Below, piece after piece: positions 17,229-27,396 of a stretch of DNA of 64,000 bases. The notes under the pieces are model-generated. The model saw only the letters and a program-made list of their open reading frames with translations, had not been told where the DNA came from and searched no databases. Source of the stretch: Pelomyxa schiedti. Lineage: Eukaryota > Evosea > Pelobiontida > Pelomyxidae. The stretch is from assembly GCA_020536535.1 (NCBI GenBank), contig JAHLWZ010000804.1, positions 62,001 through 126,000 of the forward strand. Direction: 5' to 3'. A program made the translations under genes and the position numbers. The stretch's first letter is position 1; every line of letters begins with the position of its first letter.

Positions 17229-17473
17229 TACGCAGCACTTACGGCCGGATTTTTTTTTTTTTTATCTTTTTTTTCCACAAGTTGTTTGGGCGGATCAGCA
17301 GATCCTCAGATCTGAAGTTGTACCAGGAAGCGCTGTACAACTACCATTAAAGTAGTGGTGGAGTGGGCGCTGATGTTGCTGACCAAAGGTAAGATCTGTT
17401 TCACCCTGTTTCCCCGTTTGAACACACAACGAAGTTTGTGTTTGCAAAAACCCAAATCGGAAAAACAAAGCTA
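17229..17473. promoter_or_regulatory. Divergent promoter region, TRIM-like gene and iron-sulfur gene
   Basis: 245 bp between two opposite start codons. It contains a run of 14 T (17249-17262) followed by a second T run. No named motif was recognised. Confidence 0.4.
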
Positions 17474-18728
17474 ATGCCGCCTCATGGAACCCACCACTAC
17501 AACAACGTCAACGTCCCCGCCGTGCCAAACAGGCGCGCCGTGTCGTTCCTTCCCACAATCGTGTCTTGCGTGCTCTGTTCTATGTGTGCCCTGCGGTGGG
17601 GCTCACTCCCACTGCCCCTAAGGCTGTTTCTCGTCCCCCTCGTGCTCCTGACCGCCCTCGACGCACGGTATCGTCTGGTCCAACACCGAGGCCTGCTTTT
17701 GGCCCTGAGGGCTTGGGCCAACGGCAAACACCCCGTTGGGTAAGGACCTTCCCATAATTGTGTTGGACCTTGTGCATGTTGTTTCTTTCTTATGGCATGC
17801 CACGTGATGGCTTGGTTTTTTTTTAACAAACAAAGCGCAATCACGCTTATGAGCTCGTTTTTACAGATATACTCGGTTTATCAATGGGCTGGCTAAGATA
17901 TTTGGACAAAGAGTCATTGCAGCTGCTACTGATCGTTACCACGGAAAAGTACTTACTCCTGAACATGCAAGAGTGTGCTTCTTTTTCTTTCCCCATCTTG
18001 AATTCCGAGCCCTATCTCACTTTACATAGACAATGGTTACTTGGACAAAGTGCTGCATCGAACGCAGTGACCTTGGCGAACGTGTTCTACCTTTCAGTGT
18101 AGCCAGGGACCTAGTGATGCGGGGACCTCCGGAGATTGCGCTTGTTAATTGCGAGTGCAGAGAATTAAAGAAAGTTCATTGCGAGCCTCTGGAGGTAGAT
18201 AGTTTCCTTACCGCGCTTATTAAAAGTAATGACTACCTCAAGGTTTGCATGGTAATGGGCAGAGAGCTTTTAGATCGCTTTCCCTCGGCGAAGCGCATAA
18301 CAATACCTGAGGCTATTGAAGTTCTCAAGGCAGCACACAACAACGGGAACGTGCACACAGCGTGGTTCGCGGAACTACACGAAAACTCAATGTTCGCAAT
18401 ATGCAACTGCTGCAAGTGCTGCTGCAGCGGAATTGAGACCATGAGGAGGTACGGCTTCACAGCCGGCAATATGGTGTCATCAGGCTACAGCTCCCGCCGC
18501 AAAGAAGGAAGCACATGCGTAGGCTGCGGCGCATGCGAGAAGCTCTGCGCCTTTGATGCTATACACCTCAAGCTGGCAGCGGAACAAGGTGGCCGGCCAC
18601 AGGCTTATGTAGATACTGACAAGTGCCTTGGCTGTGGGGTGTGTGTTGCCAAGTGCCCAAAGAAGTGCCTGGAGCTCACAAGAGACCCTTCAAAACCCGC
18701 TCCTCTTGACCTGAATGAGCTATTCTGA
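17474..18728 (+). CDS. Membrane-anchored prokaryote-type iron-sulfur protein
   Basis: Exon 1 from ATG 17474 encodes a short hydrophilic start and then hydrophobic segments (SFLPTIVSCVLCSMCAL, LRLFLVPLVLLTALDA) that could anchor it in a membrane. After two short introns the chain continues as GYTRFINGLAKIFGQRVIAA, then MVTWTKCCIERSDLGERVLP and a long last exon. That exon has CECRELKKVHCEP, the dense cysteine motif ICNCCKCCCSGIE, and two ferredoxin-type 4Fe-4S motifs, CVGCGACEKLCAFDA and CLGCGVCVAKCPKKC. Architecture and motifs resemble 4Fe-4S proteins common in anaerobic bacteria and archaea; I know no precise function. It may move electrons at a membrane, but the partner is unknown. Introns show that it is integrated in the nuclear genome, so any transfer from bacteria is old. 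The stop is TGA at 18726-18728. Confidence 0.8.
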
Positions 18729-18924
18729 GAACAAAACTTTGACTCATTAACTGCAAACCAACCTCACAACCCCGTTGTCCCACGACAGAATAACCTACCG
18801 AAGTCACCCACGCAGGCAATTTTCCAATCAACTTGTCCAAGCGAGTAGCCCAACTTGACTACCTCGCTTCTTGCGTCATTTTTCCTTCTCATAATTTCCG
18901 AACAATAAACGGAACAAACACCGA

Positions 18925-21546
18925 ATGAGCTGGCTGATCAACAGGTCGTGGCGGTCCAAGACCCCACCAACAGCAGCAGACGCCAACACACCAAAAGCAG
19001 CAGCACTAGCGGCAGCGACGACGAGCCAAACGCCGGCATCTACAACACCACCGAGCGCGACTCGCAGGGCCACAGGGACAGCCGTCGCTAGCAATGCTAC
19101 TACTCCACCAACAACCAGAGCAACACCTACCGTCCCAGATAGGACATCCACCTCCTCTTCCTCGGCCTCGGCCTCCGCCTCCTCCACGTCTACGTCACGG
19201 TCAACGTCCACATCCACATCCACATCCACATCCACATCCACATCCACCTCGACGTCGACGTCGACGTCCACGTCCACATCAACGCCAGCAACGGCTCTGA
19301 GGTCCTCAATAACTAAACGCGACGCCAGAGCCAAAGCCAGGACCAAGCCGGACCGCGACGAAGACGAGGCGCGCTACAAGGTGTACTGGAAGACCCAAGG
19401 GTTCTTCGTGATATGCACCGCGTGCGGGGCCGCCGGGCGCCCGCTGGTCAGCCGCGCCAAGGTGCGCACGAGGTGCCGGAGCTGCGGCGAGGAGGTGGCG
19501 TGCACGGACAAGGACCCCGCGTGCTGGCGCGACCTCAAGATCGGGGTGCCGGGGCACTGCCTGGGCCCCAGGTGCGACCCGCGGGGGACTCCCAAGGGCC
19601 AGCCTACCAAAATAGACTTTTGGACAAAGTGTGGCAAGTGCGGGGATCAGGGTGCCGTGTTTTCTAGGGTGCTGTTCGACAACACTGCCAGAAAGACTTG
19701 TGGGATCTGTCTGGAGGTTAAACCTGTATGTGTCCCTCCCTCCATACTTTTCTTGAAGATTTGAGATATTTCAAGCAATTATATAACCCAAAAACAAAGG
19801 AAATGCTATTCTTTCCGCACCCTTGCACCCATTGCATATGCCCAGAGTGCTTTATACGCTACTGGACACACAAGGTGTCTTCACGGCGGCTGCCATGGAA
19901 TCCAGAGAAAAAAAAGCATGGCATTACCTGCCCATGTTGTCGTATGATCACTTAAAATAAATTTAACACAGTCCCAGGTGGCTGCCAAGTCTTTATACAC
20001 GATTTGCATCTGCTGAAACTAGTTGGTGCTGACCTCTATAATAAAATAAAAGATATCGGTGTTGGCAGGGAAAGTCTTGCAGTAAGGCCCCTTAAACTCT
20101 GAATCCTATATTTAACCAACAAACAATCTAGGACATCGGATGTAATGGTATTTATTGTGCAAATGAAAGGTGTGAATATGCAGCAAAGGCGTTCCTGCCA
20201 GCATCTCTTGACCAGTCATTCTCCCAGTGTCCTGGTTGCAAGGTAGTATCAATGAAGTTCCAATTTTCTACGAATCTCAAAGCCAAAATAGCAACACACT
20301 TGCGTGGTCTGCTTGAGTCTTGCTGGTAGATGCACATGCACGGGATTGGATCCAATGCGAACTGCTCCATATTTCATTCAACTCGGAGGTGCAGCCACGC
20401 ATAACCTCCAGTTACAAACCTAATTCACATTAAGAGCATTTCTGCAAGAGCGTTAAAATACCCGAGCGAGATCGAACTATACCGGTCTTTTTCCAACGTG
20501 GATCTAAGCTTCTTGTTTATGTATCAGAATAAATGCCATGGCGATTTTATAATGGGTACCAGGTACACCCAGATGATACAATTTTGGAAGTGAAATGTCT
20601 TCTTGAAAAACAGCACAATATTGAGTGCTTCAAGCAAAGGTTTGTCTACATTGGAAATGATGTTCCTCTCGATAAAACAATCGGGTCACTTGCAATGGCA
20701 AGCAATACTGTCGTACATTTAGTTTTCTATGCATTAACGGAGAATCCCTACATGTGTGTAGCTTGTAATTACCTCGTTTCTGACCTTTTCCCTCCCAGGA
20801 AAACTCCCGCCGAGCCTTCCTCTGTTGTGGCCAATACAACGAATACTACCAGTGCTTCAACAGCCGTGCCTGCTCAACTACCTTCTGTCCACACCCTTGC
20901 ACCAACAGAAGTGCCAACTGAGAGGCAAGACCAAGCTTCGAAAAATCATGATGCTCCTCCTGTACCAAATCAAAGCCCACCTCCCCAACCTCCTCCAATG
21001 CCATCCCCTGCAGCTGTTCCACCACCCAGTGAGACGGCTCATCAACCCACAGAAACAACAGTGGCACAGGCAACACCCCAGCTTCAAACCTCCCCCTCCA
21101 CTGTACCACCTAAACAAGTTACTTCTGACCAACAAGCAACCCCTGCTGTAACTGACCAAGCAGTGGGCCCAGTAGAGAAGCGGTGCCCCCAGCCCTCATG
21201 CCGTGCACTGGTCATTAAATTTAAGTAAGCCTGTAACAACTCATTGCATCTTCCACTCAATTAATATGCTCAATCAGACATCACGGCTGCCACCATGTCA
21301 AATGCCCCTCTTGCAACTATGCCTTTTGGTAAGTATTCCTGTCCTCATACACTGTTATTACCGCCAAGCACTAAAACCATTCCCAAATCAACAACCAGTT
21401 ATTCGTGCCTGGGCCCACACCCTTGTAGCAAGTGCTCGTACCTCTGTAACAAAAAGTGTGACTGTGCTCCTTGTGATGCGTGCAAACTTGGAAAACCATG
21501 CCCGGACTGCAAAGGATGTGATGTATGTGAGCCAAGAGACGAGTAA
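18925..21546 (+). CDS. Parkin-like RBR E3 ubiquitin ligase with internal Ubl
   Basis: Nine exons (18925-19725, 19776-19941, 19972-20081, 20132-20242, 20292-20388, 20435-20520, 20563-21224, 21278-21328, 21399-21546) join in one 743-codon frame. Order: Ser/Thr-rich low-complexity start (1-150); parkin RING0 (about 152-258; CTACG, AKVRTRCRSC, ACWRDL, FWTKCGKCG); RING1 (259-335; CGIC, CTHCICPECF, CPCC), followed by HDLHLLKLVGADLYNKI; IBR (about 367-420; GIYCANERCEYA, QCPGCKQHTCVVC); Ubl (about 445-512; RGSKLLVYVHPDDTILEVK, VVHLVF); Pro/Thr/Gln-rich linker; RING2 (663-700; RCPQPSC, HGCHHVKCPSC, FCYSCL); Cys-rich tail. Cys682 and His684 match parkin Cys431 and His433. Lys179, Arg181 and Lys235 match the RING0 residues Lys161, Arg163 and Lys211 that bind phospho-Ubl. 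The domain calls rest on pattern matching; the exon chain needs cDNA support. Confidence 0.88.
19195..19285 (+). repeat. ACATCC/TCGACG coding microsatellite (Ser-Thr repeat)
   Basis: Tandem hexamers, mostly ACATCC and then TCGACG/TCCACG, encode a run of alternating Ser and Thr in the N-terminal region of the parkin-like ligase. The complementary strand is also open (Asp-Val repeat) only because of the repeat. Confidence 0.9.
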
Positions 21547-21971
21547 AAAAAAACCATTCTGTTGTATTGCACAAGAAAGTCTTTTGTTGGCTCATCCGCA
21601 CTCAAACCCAAACTCCCATGTGTCATCCTAGTCAAGACAGCCTCAGAAAAGAGTGAATGCAATTTTCGGTGGAATTCTCAAGCATTTTTGGCAGGTACTT
21701 TTTTTGATGGAGTGGTCCGTGCATCCCTTGAATTGGGCTGGGCACAGGCAAACTGTTTTTAACTCAGTTGAAGAGGTACCCTTCCTGTAGGCCACTTCTC
21801 ACTTACCTTTGAACCAATCCTCGATTTTTCGTGCACGAAACCCGGATTCTACCCCAAGGGTAGCTTTCCCCAAAACAAAAATATCAAGACCAGGACTGGG
21901 GTACCCAGTCACTGGGATAAGTTACTTTTTACACAAAACAGCGAGGGTCTTTGCACATGTGGGGGGAGGCT
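21547..21971. other. Intergenic region between two convergent genes
   Basis: Contains the 3' ends of the parkin-like gene and the aspartic protease gene. No exon, RNA gene or repeat could be supported. Confidence 0.4.
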
Positions 21972-24594
21972 CTAGTGTACACTGTTGCTAGAATCGAGGC
22001 TTGGTGATTCTGGCGGTGGGCTCAGGAGGTGTGTCCTGGGTGTGGCGTCGTTGGCTCTGTTGGGTAGTTTGGTGTGTAATGTTGGGTGCTTCGTCCGGCT
22101 GCGTTTGGAGTGATGTGCGGCTGTGGTGCTGTGGGTGTGGATTGCTAACGAGGGTGTTGGTGCGGAGAACTGGAATGGAATTGGGTGATGCGGAGATGAA
22201 GGTAGTACACCCGCACCGGGGTGTGGAAGGGCGGGATCGTCGTAGCTGTGTGTGGGAACACTTGCCGGCGATGTATCTTGGCTGGGATCCAGCTCCAAAC
22301 CCTCGGGTAGGGTTACTCCCTCGCTGTTCTGAAAAATGTTCTCCTGATCCAGTGTGGCCTCTTGTGATGCATCACCTGAATCAGAGACGGTTGGTGTTGA
22401 TGAAGATTCCCCGGTGGACGTGGCAAGGTTAATGTCGGAACTGTTCTGTGACACCGGATCTGCGTTTATGGAAGCCTCGGTTGCCGTGACACCAGCTTCT
22501 TCACTTTGGAGGCGGATTTTTCTGGTGCGAACAAATCCAATCACCACAAACGAGACGAGGAAAATGACACAAAATGCTATCAGCAAGGTAGATACAACCA
22601 AGGCAACAGTGAATAAAATCTTTTTGGTAGAGATCTCACTGGAAGTCTCCGAAACCAATGCTGTGCGGAATTAGACTGAAAACTCGATGTAATGACAACA
22701 TACAATAATCGCAGTTAGCAACAGAGGCGAAGCCGATTCGGCTATTAGCTCGATCAAACAGTGTAGTGAAAGGAGACAAAAACACGTCACCCAGCACTGT
22801 TGTGTTGCTGCCACTACTGTGTATGCCAAAGTACCAGCATGGAGTTCCGCGGTTGTCCTACAGAATTTAAGAAAGCAAGAGGATGCAAAAGCCGCATACC
22901 CGCGTTGAAACAAAGTAAATGTCCGGCTGTAAAACAAGGGATATTTCTGCATCGGGATCACTTGCATCTGGCATATAGAAGACAAAGTTGGGGTACTCGT
23001 CCAAAGTTCGGTCACTGAAGTACCAGCAAGCATCAGGATCAAATATGTTTGTTTTCCCACAAACTCCTGTCAAGCTGAATGTGGAAGAACAATAATTGCT
23101 TTGCAAAGTTTGGACAACACTCTGAAACCAGCTTAAGAACGAGGAGAGTGATAAGTTCAGAAACACTCACATTGTAAAGTGCGGTAGCTAACAGGATCAA
23201 ACTCGTGCCACTGTCTACGATTGCATCAAGTGTCTGGGAAGTTATGGCAAATTCACCTATCCCGATCCTGACCAACTCTACGTGGTAATAATCTTGTTTA
23301 ACTGGAGAACCTAGTTAGCGTATGTAAAGCTTTCAACTACACACCTATTGGTGTTAACGCGAATTGACCGGTGTAAGTGCCAGTTGAGCCACCAAGAACA
23401 AGCAAACCACCCTACAATGTGTCAGTAAAAGGAAATGAGACAATGATATGTGAAGTATACCAGAGGGCTGAGGCAAATAGAAAATTCATCTTTGAGCCCT
23501 GCCTCTACCAATGTTTCAAATACACCAGGAACGTCAGAAACGGATATCGATTGGTATGCAAGGCCTAGGATGCCGTCAACCTGGCCAAAAGTTAGTCTAT
23601 TTTTATACTAAGTGCGGGGAAACCTCACTGGACGCGAAATTTCCCTTTTCAGAAAGCGCTACACCCAGGCTCACCTCCGTAGGAACAAAGTTGCCTTGGA
23701 AAAGTTATTCACTTACACTGCACTGGAGAAACGTACTTATTCTCAAGGAGTCATTGACTACATAAGCATTAACAGATGAGGCGTCACCATAGGATACATG
23801 AATCTGGCATGCCTCTTGTCCCTCCAAAGAAACACAACTGTGAAACTCATTAATGGAAGAAGCAAGAAAATGTAATTCACTTACCCAGAGTTACAAGTGT
23901 CGGTGCAGGGCCACAAGGATGACGTATTGGAGGCAGTGTAATTGTAAAGGTTTGTTGTGTGTGGACACGCTACCAAAATATTAGCATGTCAGAGAAAACC
24001 TATTCTCTACAAACCTTTTCCAGAGGACGTTACGCAATCTGTGCTAGGTAGTAGAAGGTTGGCACTGCCGGTGTCTATTTGTACACGGAAAGACTGTGAA
24101 GGAGTACCAACCTGATACAGTTAGGAAGAAAAACACCTGGGAAAGGAGAAAGAAATGCTCACAGATACTTCTGCGAAGTACTCGCCAATGACCCCCACAC
24201 CGCCACCCAGTAGACAGAAGAACAACGTGCGCTGCTCATCAGGAGGGACTGCTGGCACTGAACCACTGTATTCAACTCCTTTGACTCCATCATCCTCATC
24301 ACCATCACCATGCGGATGTCCCCTGTCCTTTACATCGGCGCTACTAGGTGGTGGTCCCATCTTCTTTGCATCAGGGACTGGTGGGGATCCAAAATAAAGG
24401 CGGTAGTCGGCTTCTCCATAGCCTTGAATTCCCGTGTTCTCCACATTGCCACGGATGAGCTTGATTATAACAGCGTCACGTGATGTCACAATACTGGCAC
24501 ACGCCAACCACACCACAGTGATAAAAAAGGGCTGTCCACATCCGCATGTACGGAAAAAGCTGCGCGCGACGTCGTTCCTGGAGATCCGGTGCAT
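21972..24594 (-). CDS. Membrane-anchored pepsin-like (A1) aspartic protease
   Basis: Starts at ATG 24594 (MHRISRNDVARSFFRTCGC) with a signal-peptide-like segment FFITVVWLACASIV. The first half has YFAEVSVGTPSQSFRVQIDT, giving the first catalytic motif DTGS (near 24075). The second motif DSGTS lies near 23210 (DAIVDSGTSLILLATALYN). A transmembrane helix follows (ILFTVALVVSTLLIAFCVIF) and then a long Ser/Pro/Thr-rich tail of about 180 residues ending at 21972. One catalytic Asp in each lobe is as expected for the pepsin family. The type I membrane layout with a cytoplasmic tail recalls BACE and yapsins. It probably cleaves proteins in the secretory or endolysosomal path or at the surface. An acidic His/Asp/Gly-rich insertion (HPHGDGDEDDG) lies before the first active site. 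Confidence 0.85.
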
Positions 24595-25190
24595 TGCCGA
24601 CCACAACTGCAAGCTAGATTATATGGAGATCTTGGCGTGCGTTTATTTGTTTGTTGTCTGTGTTCCGGGCGCACTTTGTTCGTTGGTTGCGGTACCCGAA
24701 TGCACCTTTTTTTGTTTATGTTTTTTTTTTCTTCTCTTTCCTCATCGGAATGAAAAAGCCGATGCCACAGAAGTGTATAAAAGGCAACAACATCAGCCAA
24801 TCTTCAAGTCTAAGGAACACTTTCCATCACGGATCTACCTCCCTCACCAAGAGGAACGCTCTCTGTCCCTCACCTCTCAGCTACGGACCAGGGCAGCCCC
24901 CGAGGTTCTAAAGTTCTAATGAAACACCATCGGTCCGAAGAAAGCAACTGAATGCGCAGGGGAAAAAGAGCAAGAAAACCATCAACAACAAACTAAAAAG
25001 CCACTACGCAAAACCGACCAAAAACTAAACAAAATAGCACACCTACACCTGAGATCCAAGCAAGCACTGCTTTCCTAACAAAACAAGCCGCCTTCACCGC
25101 CTTGTTGTGCTTTATTGTTGATTACGATACATTTTTTTTTTAATTTACGACAACCACGCAACAGCCAAGTCAAACAAACAAGAAAAAACC
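24595..25190. promoter_or_regulatory. Divergent promoter region, aspartic protease and DDX6
   Basis: About 600 bp between opposite start codons. Several T-rich runs occur near 24707-24735 and 25132-25140. The open frames here do not extend into conserved sequence. Promoters of both genes are expected here; no motif was named. Confidence 0.4.
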
Positions 25191-27216
25191 ATGTATCAGC
25201 AATACGCTTACGCATCTCCGCATTCGCGAGTCCCTCTACTGCCTTCCCCAACTGCAATTCCCCGTGGAATGTACTACCCAATGGGATCTCCCCACGCGTC
25301 ACAAGTAGTCCCAACATCACCGTCGCCCCACATTTCCCAACAACAAATGCAGAACTTCCAACAACAGCAGTACTACGCACAACCTCAGTACGCACAATAC
25401 ACTCAATACCAGTACCCGCAGTATGCTCAGTACCCCCAATATCAACAACATTCTTCTATGCACCCACAAGTGCATCACCACCAGCAACAACAGCACGTTC
25501 AGCACCACATTACAATCCAACAAGCGCAACACACGTCTACGGCCCATAGTAAATCGGATTCAGCTGCATCTGCACCAAGACAGACTACAGAACCGGCAGA
25601 AACACCATTGGAAACTGCGAGCGCAACCTCACTTCCAGCATCTGAATCATTGGAATCGGCATCATCTCAGTCAACTGAACAACGAACAGAACCAGCACCC
25701 ACCCTCATGCAGCCGTCTATGTTATTGTCTGGGCAACCTCTAAATCTTACAGATGTTGACTGGAAGAGCAGACACAAAACCGCTGTTTGTTCCTTTCCTT
25801 TCATCCAACTGCCTAATTCAAGTGAAGGATGTAACAGCCACAAGAGGCATTGACTTTGAAGATTTTTATCTCAAGAGGGATCTTCTAATGGGGATTTATG
25901 CTAAAGGATACGAAAAGCCAAGCCCCATTCAAGAGGAAACCATCCCCATTGCCTTAGCCAAGTACGACATTCTTGCCAGGGCCAAGAACGGGACTGGTAA
26001 GACCGCTTCATTCTTGATTCCTGCTCTTGATCGGACTGATCCTAAATTTGACCACATTCAGGGTATGTGTTCCAACCAACTCAGTAACGTTTCACATATC
26101 CTAGTTCTCATTTTGGTGCCTACAAGAGAGTTGGCGTTACAGACCGCCCAGGAGTGCAAAGAACTTGCAAAGCACATGCCCAGCGTTCAAGTGATGGTGA
26201 CTACAGGCGGGACTTCACTAAAAGAAGATATTGTCCGGCTATATTCACCTGTCCACATCCTAGTTGCCACCCCAGGAAGAGTTTTGGATCTTGCAAATAA
26301 AGGTGTCGCCAATCTCAACAAATGTGGAATTCTTATCATGGATGAGGTTACTCTCCTTTTTTTCCCGAGAATCAAACAAACCAACAACAGGCTGACAAAC
26401 TCCTATCACCCGAGTTTCAACCTCTCGTTGAAGAGATCATTACATTCCTTCCTACGGATAGGCAAATACTTTTATTCAGTGCCACCTTCCCAATCACCGT
26501 CAAGGCCTTCAAAGATCGTTTCTTGCAAAAGCCTCATGAAATAAACTTGATGGACGAGTTGACATTAAAGGGCGTTACACAATATTATGCATTCGTTGAA
26601 GAGAGACAGAAAGTACACTGTTTGAACACTCTGTTTTCCAAGGTTCACTTTTTTGAGATTGGCTTCCCGTTACTGAACTAGATGATAGTTGACAATCTAT
26701 CAATCTATCATCTTCTGCAACTCGGTCAACAGAGTTGAGCTTCTTGCAAAAAAGATCACTGAACTCGGATACTCTTGCTTCTTCATACACGCAAAAATGC
26801 TGCAAACACACCGAAACAGAGTTTTCCATGATTTCCGGAGTGGAAACTGCAGAAATTTAGTTTCCTCAGGTTCGCTTCACTCAGACACTTCGCTATCAAG
26901 CGTTTACACCCTTATTGCTAGATTTATGCACTAGAGGCATTGACATACCCGCGGTCAATGTAGTTATTAACTTCGATTTCCCCAAAAACTCCGGTAAATC
27001 ACTCCTCTCTGTCCCCTTTTTTTCCGTAGCAAACCCCTTCTTTCAGAGACTTACTTGCACCGGATTGGGCGTTCAGGAAGATTTGGTCACAGAGGGCTCG
27101 CCATAAACTTGATCACTTGCAATGACACATTTAATCTGTACAAAATCGAGAAGGAGCTCAACACCACTATCAAACCAATTCCGGCACTCATCCCCCTGAA
27201 AGAGTACGCACTCTAA
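25191..27216 (+). CDS. DDX6: DDX6/Dhh1-type DEAD-box RNA helicase
   Basis: Translational repressor and decapping activator of P-bodies. It starts at ATG 25191 with about 190 residues rich in Gln, Tyr, Ser and Pro ([30 protein letters not shown]). The helicase core follows: [31 protein letters not shown] (Q motif), [10 protein letters not shown] (motif I), [22 protein letters not shown]. The DEAD motif is split by an intron (IMDE, then ADKLLS), followed by [63 protein letters not shown] and [17 protein letters not shown]. The [12 protein letters not shown] and [14 protein letters not shown] stretches are diagnostic for DDX6 rather than eIF4A. It ends LIPLKEYAL with TAA at 27214-27216. The Q/Y-rich N-terminus is prion-like and probably promotes condensates. 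Confidence 0.95.
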
Positions 27217-27396
27217 ACTGTGTGTATATCCTTTTCAGGCACCCAACATCACCGTAATCTTTGCGAGAAAGGGCACACAGGCCCCATCATTGATCTAACC
27301 CCATACGGACGTATTGAAAAAAAAAGGATCCATTCAGCCCAACAATCCAGCTCTTTTTCTTTCTTCCTTTTACAGTGGGTGATGTGCCTGAGGGTT

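Noticed and set aside
16662-17355. Plus-strand frames across the TRIM-like N-terminus
   Set aside because: Shadows of the Asn/Val/Ala repeat region; the RING is on the minus strand.
18876-19346. Minus-strand Asp-Val repeat frame
   Set aside because: Complement of the Ser-Thr repeat in the parkin-like gene.
20521-20562. In-frame TAA inside the Ubl, suggesting TAA codes for Gln
   Set aside because: Removing GTATCA...TACCAG (42 nt) removes the stop and gives an even better ubiquitin fold; TAA and TAG also end several genes at natural positions.
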